Source: Methanosarcina barkeri MS (lineage in GTDB: Archaea; Halobacteriota; Methanosarcinia; Methanosarcinales; Methanosarcinaceae). From it: a stretch of 64,000 bases of DNA. Positions 55,172 to 64,000 of this stretch are shown here, piece by piece; the stretch's first letter is position 1; every line of letters starts with the position of its first letter. The stretch covers positions 4,469,210 through 4,533,209 of the forward strand of contig NZ_CP009528.1 of NCBI RefSeq assembly GCF_000970025.1. The letters are read 5' to 3'. The position numbers and the translations under genes are program-made. The notes beneath the pieces were generated by a model. It did no database searches and had not been told where the DNA came from. It was given only the letters and a program-made list of their open reading frames with translations.

Positions 55172-56065
55172 ATGGAAATCAACGGAGTAGAAATCGAAGA
55201 TACATATGCAGAAGCGTTTCCGATCAAAATTGCACGGGTACTCATAACAGCTGCTACCAAGCGCTGGGCCCTTGTGGCAGCTACTGAAGCTACAGGCTTT
55301 GCAACATCCGTTATAATGTGTCCTGCTGAAGCCGGAATTGAGAAATTAGCAAGCCCCAGCGAGACTCCTGATGGCAGACCTGGAGTTTATGTCCAGATCT
55401 GCACTTTCAAGTACGAAGCTCTGGAAGAGCAGCTCCTTGAAAGAATTGGACAGTGTGTACTTACAGCCCCTACAACTGCAGTCTTTAATGGACTTCCTGA
55501 AGCTGAAAAACAGTTTAATGTAGGCTTTAAACTCAAGTTCTTCTCAGACGGCATGGAATCCGAAACCCAAATTGCAGGCCGCAAGGTATTTAAGATGCCA
55601 ATTATGGAAGGAGACTTCCTGGCCGAAGAAAATATAGGAGCTATAGCTGGAATTGCAGGCGGAAACTTCTTCATCTTCGGAGACTCCCAGATGACCGCCC
55701 TGACCGCAGCCGAAGCTGCTGTTGATGCAATTGCAGAACTTGAAGGTACAATTACCCCCTTCCCTGGTGGCATTGTAGCCAGCGGATCTAAATCCGGAGC
55801 AAACAAATACAAGTTCCTGAAAGCTACTGCTAACGAGAGATTCTGCCCTTCCATAAAGGATAAGGTTGAAAACACTGAAATCCCGGCAGATGTCAATGCT
55901 GTTTATGAAATTGTTATTAACGGGCTTGATGAAGAAAACATAAAAGCTGCCATGAAAGCAGGAATTAAAGCCGCTGTAACTGTTCCGGGCGTTAAGAAAA
56001 TATCAGCAGGAAACTATGGCGGAAAGCTTGGTAAATATCAGTTTAAACTTCACGAACTCTTCTGA
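55172..56065 (+). CDS. ftr: Formylmethanofuran--tetrahydromethanopterin formyltransferase
   Basis: Ftr transfers the formyl group from formylmethanofuran to tetrahydro(sarcina)pterin, step two of CO2 reduction to methane and reversed in methyl oxidation. The 297-residue protein starts MEINGVEIEDTYAEAFPIK and has the family segments AATEATGFATSVIMCPAEAG, TPDGRPGVYVQI, IAGGNFFIFGDSQMTAL and GIVASGSKSGANKYKFL. Length is typical. A purine-rich GGGAG precedes the ATG. It appears monocistronic, with a pyrimidine-rich terminator after the stop (56075-56120). It is the diagnostic methanogen gene of this window. Confidence 0.97.
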   Translation: MEINGVEIEDTYAEAFPIKIARVLITAATKRWALVAATEATGFATSVIMCPAEAGIEKLASPSETPDGRPGVYVQICTFKYEALEEQLLERIGQCVLTAPTTAVFNGLPEAEKQFNVGFKLKFFSDGMESETQIAGRKVFKMPIMEGDFLAEENIGAIAGIAGGNFFIFGDSQMTALTAAEAAVDAIAELEGTITPFPGGIVASGSKSGANKYKFLKATANERFCPSIKDKVENTEIPADVNAVYEIVINGLDEENIKAAMKAGIKAAVTVPGVKKISAGNYGGKLGKYQFKLHELF

Positions 56066-56208
56066 ACTCTAAAACCTTTTCCTTTTTTACTTTCTTCTCT
56101 ATTCTTTTTTATTCTCATTTTTAGCCCTTATGTAAGGATAATCATATAATATCGGATAGAATATAAAGAAAAATAAAAGGTTGACTATTCTGGATAATTT
56201 TTAATACC

Positions 56209-56356
56209 GAGTTCATCCCAAAACTTAAAATTTACTTCTTGAGCCCTTTATTTGAATAATCAATCAAACTCATGATCATGAAAACAATTCTGAGAATTTA
56301 AAAACAATTCTGAGAATTTCCAACGATTAAGAGTAAAATGGCTTTTTGGACAGCTC
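56209..56356 (-). mobile_element. MITE-like element downstream of ftr (inverted relative of 54829-54958)
   Basis: It is bounded by GAGTTCATCCCAAAA (56209-56223) and TTTTTGGACAGCTC at the other end. Its minus strand shares TCTTAATCGTTG, CAGAATTGTTTTCATGATCA, GTTTGATTGATTATTC and AGTTTTGGGAT with the upstream copy. It is longer because a 20-bp segment (AAAACAATTCTGAGAATTT) is duplicated. Confidence 0.72.
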
Positions 56357-56470
56357 TCTATATAAATAGCATAATAATGTTATTCGATCTGTTTTAGTGC
56401 TCTCAAGAACACCAATTGATTACATATAATTTTATAAAGATGTTTATAAATATCAGGAGTACTAGACCCA

Positions 56471-56749
56471 ATGGCCCCAGGGAAATACGAAGAAAAAGAT
56501 TCCAAAAAGTATGGAGAGAAAGATTCCAAAAAGTATGGAGAGAAAGATTCCAAAAAGTATGGAGAGAAAGATTCCAAAAAGTATGGAGAGAAAGATTCCA
56601 AAAAGTATGGAGAGAAAGATTCCAGGAATATCAGAAAAAAGAAGAATATTCAGGAACCAGGGTTCCAGAACACCAGCGTATTAGGGAATATCAAAGACTT
56701 TAGATACCAAAGACTTAGATATCAAAGACTTAGATATCAAAGACTTTAG
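56471..56749 (+). other. Doubtful repeat-encoded ORF
   Basis: An ATG frame of 92 codons encodes DSKKYGEK repeated about five times, then RYQRL repeats. The 24-bp repeat is a multiple of three and stop-free, so two forward frames and one reverse frame are open, which makes coding uncertain. CAGGAGT lies about 14 bp upstream of the ATG. If translated, the product would be highly charged and disordered. Confidence 0.25.
56498..56640. repeat. 24-bp and 15-bp tandem repeats at the traB-like gene's 3' end
   Basis: GATTCCAAAAAGTATGGAGA followed by GAAA recurs every 24 bp at 56498, 56522, 56546, 56570 and 56594 with a partial copy at 56618. Further on, a 15-bp AGACTTAGATATCAA unit repeats about three times to 56747, touching the stop codon of the minus-strand gene. 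Confidence 0.92.
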
Positions 56750-58275
56750 AGTCCAAGTGCATTGAACCCAGAAAGTAGAACATCTCTTGGATCAATGCCA
56801 GTTACATGCAGCATGACATAAGCTGCAACGACGGTCCCTGTCATACTTCCTATGTTTGCAAAGCTTGCGACAAGGAGGACTCGCATGAACTTATTTTTGA
56901 ACATTTCCCTGAAGGTTTCTACTCCTGCCAGGGCTTTTAAGTCTGCGGTAGTAGGATTTCTCTGTTTTGCTTCTACGAGACCAGCAAACCAGCCTGCGGC
57001 AATAAGAGGGTGCAGAGTAGTCAGCCAGGCAACCGAAAAGGCAGTCAGAACTGAGTAAGGATGTCCACCTGCAAGTAAAGTACCGATTGCACTGAGGGTT
57101 CCTGTAATAATAAACCACCATCCAAAGGCTATTAACAGGAGTTTAAGTGGAACGCCAGAAAGCAGCAGTAATAAAAAGAATCCAACTATAACGGCAACAA
57201 AAGCAAAGCCAACAATCTTTCCAAGACCTATACGTTTCTTTGGAATCTGCATAAGACTATCCAGAGGAGGAATGCTTTTCGGGTTCTTCAGGTACTTAGT
57301 TACTCCTGGCTTATGCCCGGCTCCAATTACCACGACAACAGTTTTGTTTCCACCTGCCGCAACCCTGAGGATACTTCCTGCAAGATATGCGTCCCTTTCA
57401 TCAATGAGAACCTCAGCTGCAGTCGGGGCAAAATCTCTAAGTTCATTTACAAGACCAGTTACAACATCGGTTTCCGTAATTTTATCAATGTCTATTTCGG
57501 TTCCTTTTCCTATTCCTATTAGTCCACCTAACAGGGAGCCGATCATCTTGACTTTTTCCAGAAACTTCATTTTTCCCCAGAAACGCTGAAGAGTCACCTG
57601 GATATCACGGTCAATTAAGGCAACTTTAGCTCCTATAGACTCGGCTTCCTCCATTGCGGAAAGCATCTCGGCTCCGGGTCTTACACCCATATCCTCACCG
57701 ATCTTTTTCTGCACATAGGCAAGCAGCCAGTGAATGACGTAATAGTTAACCTTACCTTCAGAAAGAATGTCCTTAATAGGGACCTGTTTTTCCTGCACAT
57801 TGCCCTTCAGGGAATCATAACGTCCCCTGCAAAGCTCGACAGCCACAATATCCGGTTTTAGATCCCTTATAGCGGCCTTAACCTCGGCAACACTCTTTTC
57901 AGAAACATGGGCAGTTCCTATAAGCACAATTTTTGATGGCTGATACTCAGCCTGATGTGCATCAGAGAATTGAAAAGATGAAGGAATTGAAACTTCGGAA
58001 GCCGAATCAGGAATAGATTCTGCAATAATTTCGGAACTTATGTCAAGCTTTGTTTCAAGCTCGTCAGGTTCTATCTTGGATGCTGTCACAGAAGTTTTTT
58101 CTTCTTGTGGCATATTAATTGAAGAACCAGAAATTTTAGCCTTTCCGACAGAAGTTGAGTTTTCTGCGGATTCGGTCACAAGTTTGTCCATAGAATACAT
58201 TGACTCCTGAGATGTACTATGAAAATTATAGTCAGGGTCCTTGTCCTGAGAATCTGTAATTTCAGGTTTGCTCAT
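56746..58275 (-). CDS. TraB-family membrane protein
   Basis: This 509-residue protein has a disordered polar N terminus (about 1-115). A TraB/PrgY-GumN-type domain follows (VLIGTAHVSEKSVAEVK, VAVELCRGRYDSL, ALIDRDIQVTLQRF, LIDERDAYLAGSI, VVVIGAGHKPGV; about 118-330) with the conserved GTAH and GxGH histidines. About five transmembrane helices complete the C-terminal third. Enterococcal TraB/PrgY inhibits a mating pheromone; archaeal members are of unknown function, possibly membrane metalloproteins. It is monocistronic; the 15-bp repeats touch its stop codon. Confidence 0.85.
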   Translation of the reverse strand: MSKPEITDSQDKDPDYNFHSTSQESMYSMDKLVTESAENSTSVGKAKISGSSINMPQEEKTSVTASKIEPDELETKLDISSEIIAESIPDSASEVSIPSSFQFSDAHQAEYQPSKIVLIGTAHVSEKSVAEVKAAIRDLKPDIVAVELCRGRYDSLKGNVQEKQVPIKDILSEGKVNYYVIHWLLAYVQKKIGEDMGVRPGAEMLSAMEEAESIGAKVALIDRDIQVTLQRFWGKMKFLEKVKMIGSLLGGLIGIGKGTEIDIDKITETDVVTGLVNELRDFAPTAAEVLIDERDAYLAGSILRVAAGGNKTVVVVIGAGHKPGVTKYLKNPKSIPPLDSLMQIPKKRIGLGKIVGFAFVAVIVGFFLLLLLSGVPLKLLLIAFGWWFIITGTLSAIGTLLAGGHPYSVLTAFSVAWLTTLHPLIAAGWFAGLVEAKQRNPTTADLKALAGVETFREMFKNKFMRVLLVASFANIGSMTGTVVAAYVMLHVTGIDPRDVLLSGFNALGL

Positions 58276-58927
58276 TGTTAATCTCTCTGCTGCGACGCGT
58301 TAAGATGATGCGTGAAAGCATATCCCTTGAAGGACTGCAGTTAATCGCATGAGTAATTAAATTCTTCACATAAAATAACCAAGCTATAAAAAAACTTAGC
58401 TATAAGCAGACAATTAACTGGTGGTAATTATCTGCTAGAGATTTATATTTTGCTGCTTTCAGGTTTTATCTTTAGATTCATATTTTGTTGTTTTCAGGTT
58501 TTATCCTTAGATTTATGTTTTTTGCCTTCAGATTTATATTCTCTTTATTTATAATATTTGTATTATATAATTATATATAAACTTATTTAATATATTCTAA
58601 TACAATTTGGAAAAACATGAGTTCTGAAAAATTTAATAGAGTATGATCTTTTGATAAAAATATCTTTTGATGAAAACGTCTTTTGATGAAAACGTCTTTT
58701 GATGAAAACGTCTTTTGATAAAAATATCTTTTGATGAAAACGTCTTTTGATGAAAACTTATCTTGACAAGTCTTTTGATAAAGATATCTTTTGATAAAAA
58801 TATTTTTTGATGAAAACGTTTTTTTTGATTAACTCCCTGTAAAACCTCTTTTGATAATTTCCTCTTGATAAATTCTGCTTAAGAATCTTCTTACTCGGAA
58901 ATCTCCCTAATCTAGAGTGTTTAAGAA
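58276..58927. repeat. Intergenic with a 16-bp repeat array (about 58648-58825)
   Basis: CTTTTGATGAAAACGT and variants (CTTTTGATAAAAATAT) recur about ten times at 16-bp spacing. Before it, TTTTCAGGTTTTATC(T/C)TTAGATT(C/T)AT is repeated (58456-58530). No ORF. The array lies downstream of the site-2 protease gene. Confidence 0.82.
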
Positions 58928-60022
58928 TTACTCTGACCTCAGTTTCAGAGTCCGTACAAGATCCGTTCTTGAGAGTATTCCTGCAATCGATCCGTTATCA
59001 ATAACTAGAACTCTTCCGATATTTTTAGATGATACAAGTTTCAGGACATCACTGGCTTGCGCATCTGGAGATACCGAGATAATATCTCTGGTCATAATAT
59101 CCGAGACCTTGGCCGCCGGGCGGTCAATAGAAGGAATATGCTGGATGTCCGAAAACGTCACAATTCCTTTCAGGCTGTCTCCTTCCATCACAGGATAACC
59201 CATATGTTTCTTCTCAAACATGAATTTAACCAAGTCGTCCACGCTCATGGAAGGATTTACTGAAACTACATTTCTAGTCATAATATCCCTGACCCTAATA
59301 TTTTCAAGAGTTACCTCGGCCCGAGTAGAGCGCTCCTCTTCAGACGCGCCAACATAAATAAAGAGCGCGATCAAAGGGAACCAGGGATTGCCTATGAGAA
59401 TTCCGAAAATTGCCATGAGAACGGCAAAAAATTTTCCCACGGCTGCTGCACTCTGCGTAGCTTTCACATAAGACATTCTTCTCGCGTAGAAAGAGCGAAG
59501 TACTCTACCCCCGTCCATTGGAAAAGCAGGCAGCAGGTTGAAGATCCCGAGTATAAGGTTCATAATCCCAAGAATCCAGATAACAAGGTATACCGGGTTT
59601 TGAGAAAGCATAGGATTAGGGGAAATGAGATTTCCATATATTAAAAGGCAGACTAAACCTATTAAAAGGCTTGTAAGGGGTCCTGCAGAAGCCATTTTTG
59701 CTTCCTGTCCGGGATCTCTGGGTATCTTTTCCATAGCTGATACTCCTCCAAAAAGGAAGAGAGTGATGTTCTCAATTTTGACCCCGTAACGCATTGCCAG
59801 ATATGAATGTGCAAGTTCATGTACAAGTATCGAAGCAAAAAGTAGGATGGCAGTCAGGACTGAAAGCGAGTATCTTGTGATAGACGGCTCAACTCCCTCA
59901 AAACCAAAAGGTTGCGGGCTGATCGCAAACGCATAAGCAAATATAGGTAATATGAGAAGAAAAGTTATGTGAAGCCTGATAGGTATACCCATAACACTTC
60001 CGATTTTCACTGACGATTTCAT
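58928..60022 (-). CDS. Site-2 protease (M50) with two CBS domains
   Basis: This intramembrane zinc metalloprotease has 364 residues. The zinc motif HELAH is at 68-72, and the second motif FNLLPAFPMDGGR has the ligand Asp (D170). About five membrane helices fill residues 18-215. Two CBS domains follow (about 240-360, VRDIMTRNVVSVNPSMSVDD and VSDIMTRDIISVSPDAQASD), which usually bind adenosine nucleotides. The substrate is unknown; relatives cleave anti-sigma factors or other membrane-bound regulators. The gene is intact. Confidence 0.92.
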   Translation of the reverse strand: MKSSVKIGSVMGIPIRLHITFLLILPIFAYAFAISPQPFGFEGVEPSITRYSLSVLTAILLFASILVHELAHSYLAMRYGVKIENITLFLFGGVSAMEKIPRDPGQEAKMASAGPLTSLLIGLVCLLIYGNLISPNPMLSQNPVYLVIWILGIMNLILGIFNLLPAFPMDGGRVLRSFYARRMSYVKATQSAAAVGKFFAVLMAIFGILIGNPWFPLIALFIYVGASEEERSTRAEVTLENIRVRDIMTRNVVSVNPSMSVDDLVKFMFEKKHMGYPVMEGDSLKGIVTFSDIQHIPSIDRPAAKVSDIMTRDIISVSPDAQASDVLKLVSSKNIGRVLVIDNGSIAGILSRTDLVRTLKLRSE

Positions 60023-60078
60023 AAAATAAATACCCCCATTTTCATTTTTATAATATTAAGCAGATGATTAAACGTTGA

Positions 60079-61217
60079 TAGGACTTACGCAGTTAAAATG
60101 CCGAAAACTTGATATCTTTATAAATATACTTATGGCTTAGTGTTTCTCTAAAAACGTACGGAGTTATGGACATAAATCCACCTAAGTGTACCGACATTGA
60201 CTACATTAATTTTCTCATTGCGGCTTCTAACGTTTTTAGCTGTACTGAAGCTGCTAGATGTTATCCAGACATAGCTAATGCTCCTTCTCATGATGCTTTT
60301 ACTCGTTGCCTTCAAAGGCAACCTCCAGACACGGAAGCACTATGGGAGGAAGTAAAAAGTTATGTCAAGCTTAAGGGAGGATACCTAATTGTTGATGATT
60401 CAACATTAGATAAACCATACGCAGAAGAAATTGCTTTTGTTCGTCGTATGTGGAGTGGAAAACATCATCGTACTGTAAAGGGAATAGGCCTGGTTACCTT
60501 AGTTTGGACTGACGGTACAACCGTTATACCTATCGATTTTCGAATTTATAACATCGATGTAGACGACAAAACAAAGAATGACCATTTCCGTGATATGCTT
60601 GACAAGGCCGAAGAACGTGGTTTTAATCCCAAATTCGTTTTATTTGATACATGGTATGCAAGTGTGAAAAACCTTAAAGCCATTAGACAGAAAGAGTGGC
60701 ATTTCCTTACAAGATTGAAAAATAATCGTTTGGTAAATCCTGACAACAAGGGAAATGTGCCACTTGAAACAGTAGATATTCCTCCAAAAGGACGTGTGGT
60801 TCACCTCAAAGCATATGGATTTGTAAAGGTGTTTAGGATAGTTTCAAAAAATGGAGACACGCAACACTGGGTTACAGATGTGCAAGAGATGGATGAAGCA
60901 AAACGTGAAGATTTGGCAAAGAAGTCATGGAAAATTGAGGAATATCATAGGGGAATAAAACAGTTCTGTGGTGTCGAAAAATGTCAGGCAAGAAAGGAAG
61001 AATCACAAAGAGCACATATAATGTTCTCATTAAGAGCTTTTCTTAGACTGGAATTACAAAGAATCAAAAGTGGAATATCCTGGTTTGAAAGTGCTATGAA
61101 AATTAGAAGAGTGGCAGTGACAGAATACTTAAGGAATCCCCAATACACGTTAAATTAATTCAAATATTTGAAAGTTTGGAAAAAACAATATGCTAGGAGC
61201 CAACTGCGTAACTCCTA
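60079..61217 (+). mobile_element. Insertion sequence copy 2, apparently identical to copy 1
   Basis: This 1139-bp element has the same ends as 7946-9084. Flanking GTTGA at 60074-60078 and 61218-61222 looks like a 5-bp target duplication. It inserted 56 bp upstream of the site-2 protease start, so it may affect that gene's promoter on the minus strand. Confidence 0.9.
60166..61158 (+). CDS. DDE transposase of IS copy 2
   Basis: This 330-residue transposase is identical in protein sequence to the one at 8033-9025, with the same DDS, FDTWY and EEYHRGIKQ catalytic-region motifs. The two copies are in direct orientation 52,133 bp apart. Identity implies very recent transposition or ongoing homogenisation. 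Confidence 0.92.
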   Translation: MDINPPKCTDIDYINFLIAASNVFSCTEAARCYPDIANAPSHDAFTRCLQRQPPDTEALWEEVKSYVKLKGGYLIVDDSTLDKPYAEEIAFVRRMWSGKHHRTVKGIGLVTLVWTDGTTVIPIDFRIYNIDVDDKTKNDHFRDMLDKAEERGFNPKFVLFDTWYASVKNLKAIRQKEWHFLTRLKNNRLVNPDNKGNVPLETVDIPPKGRVVHLKAYGFVKVFRIVSKNGDTQHWVTDVQEMDEAKREDLAKKSWKIEEYHRGIKQFCGVEKCQARKEESQRAHIMFSLRAFLRLELQRIKSGISWFESAMKIRRVAVTEYLRNPQYTLN

Positions 61218-61622
61218 GTTGAATAATATGAGTTCGTTGAATAATATGAGCTAACGCTAAATCAGATAAAGCTAAATCTGAACTTAAAATCAGGTCCAGA
61301 CTATCATAAATAACACAGCTAATAGGGAGGAGAAATTTATAGGTAGTTATGTTCATAAATCCCACTGGAGCTGCTCGTAAGTTCCCTTAACTCTGCTCAT
61401 AAACTCTTCTAATTAACTTTCCCTCATAAAGTTGTCTTTTAAAGTTCCCCTGATCAAGTTGCCTTATAAATTTTTCTTTATAAAGGTAACTGACCCCATT
61501 TATTATTTGGCGATAATTATACATATCTGTTTGTACGTAATTAGTGCACGATTAATATGTGATAGCAAATAAACAATTAAGCAAAAACCGAAGAAATTAT
61601 GTGAATAATAAAGAAGTAAGAT
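61218..61622. other. Intergenic, no gene seen
   Basis: AT-rich sequence after IS copy 2, with a short GAATAATATGAG duplication at about 61221-61252 right beside the insertion. No ORF is supported. Confidence 0.5.
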
Positions 61623-61815
61623 TTAAAGTTCTACTGTAAATTAAAGTTCTGTTGTAAATTAAAGTTCTGTTGTAAATTAAAGTTCTGTTGTAAATTAAAG
61701 TTCTGTTGTAAATTAAAGTTCTGTTGTAAATTAAAGTTCTACTGTAAATTAAAGTTCTACTGTAAATTAAAGTTCTACTGTAAATTAAGTTCTGCTGTAA
61801 ATTAAAGTTCTGCTG
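61623..61815. repeat. 18-bp tandem repeat overlapping the mfnA stop codon
   Basis: TTAAAGTTCTGTTGTAAA and variants (CTACTG, CTGCTG) recur about eleven times, mostly at 18-bp spacing. The last four mfnA codons including TAA (61802-61804) are made of repeat sequence. Confidence 0.92.
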
Positions 61816-62989
61816 TTACTTTTCTCAGATCTTGCAGGAATTCTTCTATATCGCGGGCCGTGTTGTGAGGCATTAGGACCAAGCGAAGAGATCTTGGATT
61901 GCGAGTAATTGAGACGTTCCAACCAAATTTCTTAAGAAGCTGTTCCCGCACAAAGTCAGGGTTCGGAACTCTCAGGGCGACCACGTTCATTACAGGCTCG
62001 ATCAGGGGTTCAAAGCCGATTTTTCGAGCTTCTTTAACCAGTTTTGTGGTAAGCTGCATGCAGTACTGTACATTTTTTCTATACCCTTCACGTCCAAGAT
62101 ACTTCATAACGGCATAAGTGGCAGCGGCTGAAGCTCCACTGCGGGTACCTGTTAGAGTAAACTGAGCTTTTGTTGTAAGATATGGAGTATTTACCTTAAG
62201 GGAGTCAAGAAAAGAAGGAGATCTGAATAATAGGGCACCTGAGGGAATTGTGGAAAGCCCCATCTTATGAGGATCTATTGCAATGGAAGTAACGCCTGGA
62301 ACTTTGAAATCGAAAGAATATGGCTTTTCAAGAAATGGAATCACAAACCCTCCGAAAGCTGCATCAACATGAAGGAAAAGCTCATTTTCAAGAGCAAGTT
62401 GTGAAAGTTCCTCAATCGGATCTACCTGTCCAAATTCCGTATTTCCTGCTATCCCTACGAGTCCGATGGTGTTTGCGTCTATCAGGCTTTTCACAGATGC
62501 AATATTCACCCTGAATTCAGAATCAAGAAGAGCTCTTTTAACCTCAATTCCCATCATATTGGCGACTTTATCAAATGAGAAGTGAGCTGACTCGGGAACA
62601 ACTATATTGAGAATCTCACCTGACTTATTCCCGTCCTTAGTTACGATGTTTTTCATGCACCTGATAGCCTGGATATTAGATTCCGTGCCTCCTGTTGTAA
62701 GATAACCGCAAACCGAACTCTCACATGACTCTCCTGAAGGAATTTCAACAGACTGAGCATGAAGAAGTTCTCCCAGCATCTGGATAACTTCTTTTTCCAG
62801 CCTGTGAGCACCTGCAAAAAGTCCCAGATCGCCCAGGTTAGCCTCAATAAATAGCCTGTGAGCCTCAACCGCGACTCTGTGCGGGTGAGTGCACATTGAA
62901 CTTAAAACCTTATAGTAATCCGTATCTTCTGACTTTACATCTTCCAGATAGGAAAATATCTCTTTCTCAGAAAGACCCTGCTCATTCAT
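61802..62989 (-). CDS. mfnA: L-tyrosine decarboxylase
   Basis: MfnA decarboxylates tyrosine to tyramine for methanofuran synthesis (a homologue also makes beta-alanine from aspartate in some archaea). The 395-residue PLP enzyme has LTTGGTESNIQAIR (phosphate-binding, about 98-110), HVDAAFGGFVIP (207-218, the PLP Asp) and AIDPHKMG, whose K242 forms the Schiff base. Length fits the family. The last residues come from repeat DNA. It is monocistronic. Methanofuran feeds the pathway that includes Ftr, also in this window. Confidence 0.95.
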   Translation of the reverse strand: MNEQGLSEKEIFSYLEDVKSEDTDYYKVLSSMCTHPHRVAVEAHRLFIEANLGDLGLFAGAHRLEKEVIQMLGELLHAQSVEIPSGESCESSVCGYLTTGGTESNIQAIRCMKNIVTKDGNKSGEILNIVVPESAHFSFDKVANMMGIEVKRALLDSEFRVNIASVKSLIDANTIGLVGIAGNTEFGQVDPIEELSQLALENELFLHVDAAFGGFVIPFLEKPYSFDFKVPGVTSIAIDPHKMGLSTIPSGALLFRSPSFLDSLKVNTPYLTTKAQFTLTGTRSGASAAATYAVMKYLGREGYRKNVQYCMQLTTKLVKEARKIGFEPLIEPVMNVVALRVPNPDFVREQLLKKFGWNVSITRNPRSLRLVLMPHNTARDIEEFLQDLRKVTAEL

Positions 62990-64000
62990 GTGGATAAAGT
63001 AAAACCAGTTTTATTTAAAATACTTATGGAATATACCTGCCAAATTACCAAGTAATTTTCATAACAACAGGGAGAGTAAGTATCCAAGATCTAAAAAAGG
63101 AATGTATGTTAAAATCTCATAATCATATTAATGTCTGTAATATCTGCTTTAGAGGGAGACACCTATATTTCGAGTGGAGACGTTTTCATAGATCTAGAAG
63201 ACGCAAATTTCTCAGAACATATAGCTTAGATTTAGTTTAGATTTATAAATTTTTTGAAAATGAATACTTTTTCTGATAGATTGGTTATCAATAAAAAGAA
63301 TATATTTAATGAATATATAAAATTAAATTTTTTTATATTAAGAAGAACTGTTCTAAAAACAAACTAACCTTTTTAATAATAAAATATATATAGTATTAAT
63401 TCTATAACAAAACAACATTATTTTACTGATAAACAAAATAAAACTCTATTTTATTTTGCTGCCTAGAATCTCTAATCTCTTTAATGGAAACCATGGGGTC
63501 TGGGTGTTATATAAATGTTCCAGTGGAAATGCAGGGGTCTTCTCTCTGTTTTTACTTTTCTCTCTCTGTTTTTTTCTTCCCTAACTTTCTTTAATTTCCT
63601 TTCTTTATTTTTCACCTTCTCACTTTTTTCCTTTCCTTGATTTTTATAACTTCCTTTCCTTTTTTAATTTCCTAGCTTTTTCTATTTTTTTTAATTTCCT
63701 TAACTTTCTTTAATTTCTCTAATTTCCTAGCTTTTTCTATTTCTTTTATCTATTTCTCACTTTTATAATTCAAAAAATTTTAAATTTACTATTTTTTTAA
63801 AGGTTTCTTAACTCTGTATATTTACATAATTTTAATTTTATCTTAAAATTTTTATTCTTTAATTTTATGTAAAAATATTATAATTTTCATAACTTCTTCC
63901 ATTCGAAAGAAAGGGTTTAAATTCAACCTTCATTGGTTCTGGAATTCATAACTTTTTATCTCAGTTATACTAAGCTAGATAATGTTGGTTTTTTGGTGGA
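62990..64000. other. AT- and pyrimidine-rich region to the window end, no gene seen
   Basis: About 1 kb without a supported ORF. 63540-63790 is strongly T/C-rich (TTTCTTTAATTTCC repeats). The segment 63488-63540 is GC-richer, includes a TATA-like TTATATAAATG and the ACCCCTGCATTTCCACTG element (minus strand) shared with 15814-15833; it may mark a promoter or short RNA. Confidence 0.5.

Noticed and set aside
56380..56601. Minus-strand and alternative plus-strand ORFs over the 24-bp array
   Set aside because: They are open only because the repeat lacks stops; no start context or family.

Overview
The window looks like chromosomal DNA of a methanogenic archaeon, almost certainly Methanosarcina. 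Supporting genes are Ftr (C1 reduction), MfnA (methanofuran synthesis), a four-subunit pyruvate:ferredoxin oxidoreductase, archaeal PolD small subunit, aRF1, Taw1, a two-module Methanosarcina-type S-layer protein, and long AT-rich intergenic regions. The species cannot be fixed from the sequence alone.

Layout. 1-7.1 kb: the 3' part of nrdD with nrdG, thiL and a large S-layer protein. 7.3-14.5 kb: an XRE regulator, IS copy 1, a 28-bp repeat array, a nitrate/sulfonate/taurine-type ABC transporter, a bactofilin-like gene and four tandem TRAM genes. 15-24.3 kb: tRNA-Lys(CTT), a small RHH gene behind CAATTG repeats, two tandem MetE-core methyltransferase genes with an altered zinc site, a RelE/antitoxin pair, a DUF6398-like gene, three paralogues of an unrecognised family (two of them broken) and argS. 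24.6-36.4 kb: prf1, taw1, polB (DP1), signal peptidase, dihydrouridine synthase and the porCDAB operon. 36.6-44.9 kb: a membrane-anchored P-loop/TPR protein, a znuABC-type zinc transporter with a DtxR-type regulator and palindromic candidate operators, and a dead GntP permease. 45-54.3 kb: a chemotaxis cluster (MCP, CheW, two receivers, a CheB remnant, CheA, CheR, CheD) that shows erosion. 54.3-64 kb: ftr between two inverted MITE-like elements, a TraB-family protein, a site-2 protease with CBS domains, IS copy 2 (apparently identical to copy 1) and mfnA.

An unusual overall feature is the number of short-unit tandem repeat arrays (about 14-30 bp units). Many sit at gene 3' ends and some run into the last codons or stop codon (taw1, znuA, mfnA). 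Others lie upstream of genes (SBP, znuA) or inside coding sequence (polB, S-layer, TPR protein). None has CRISPR architecture. The most informative points for follow-up are the TRAM quartet, the H-x-H MetE-like pair, the TTTGG-N7-CCAAA sites at the zinc locus, the decaying che cluster and the MITE pair around ftr.
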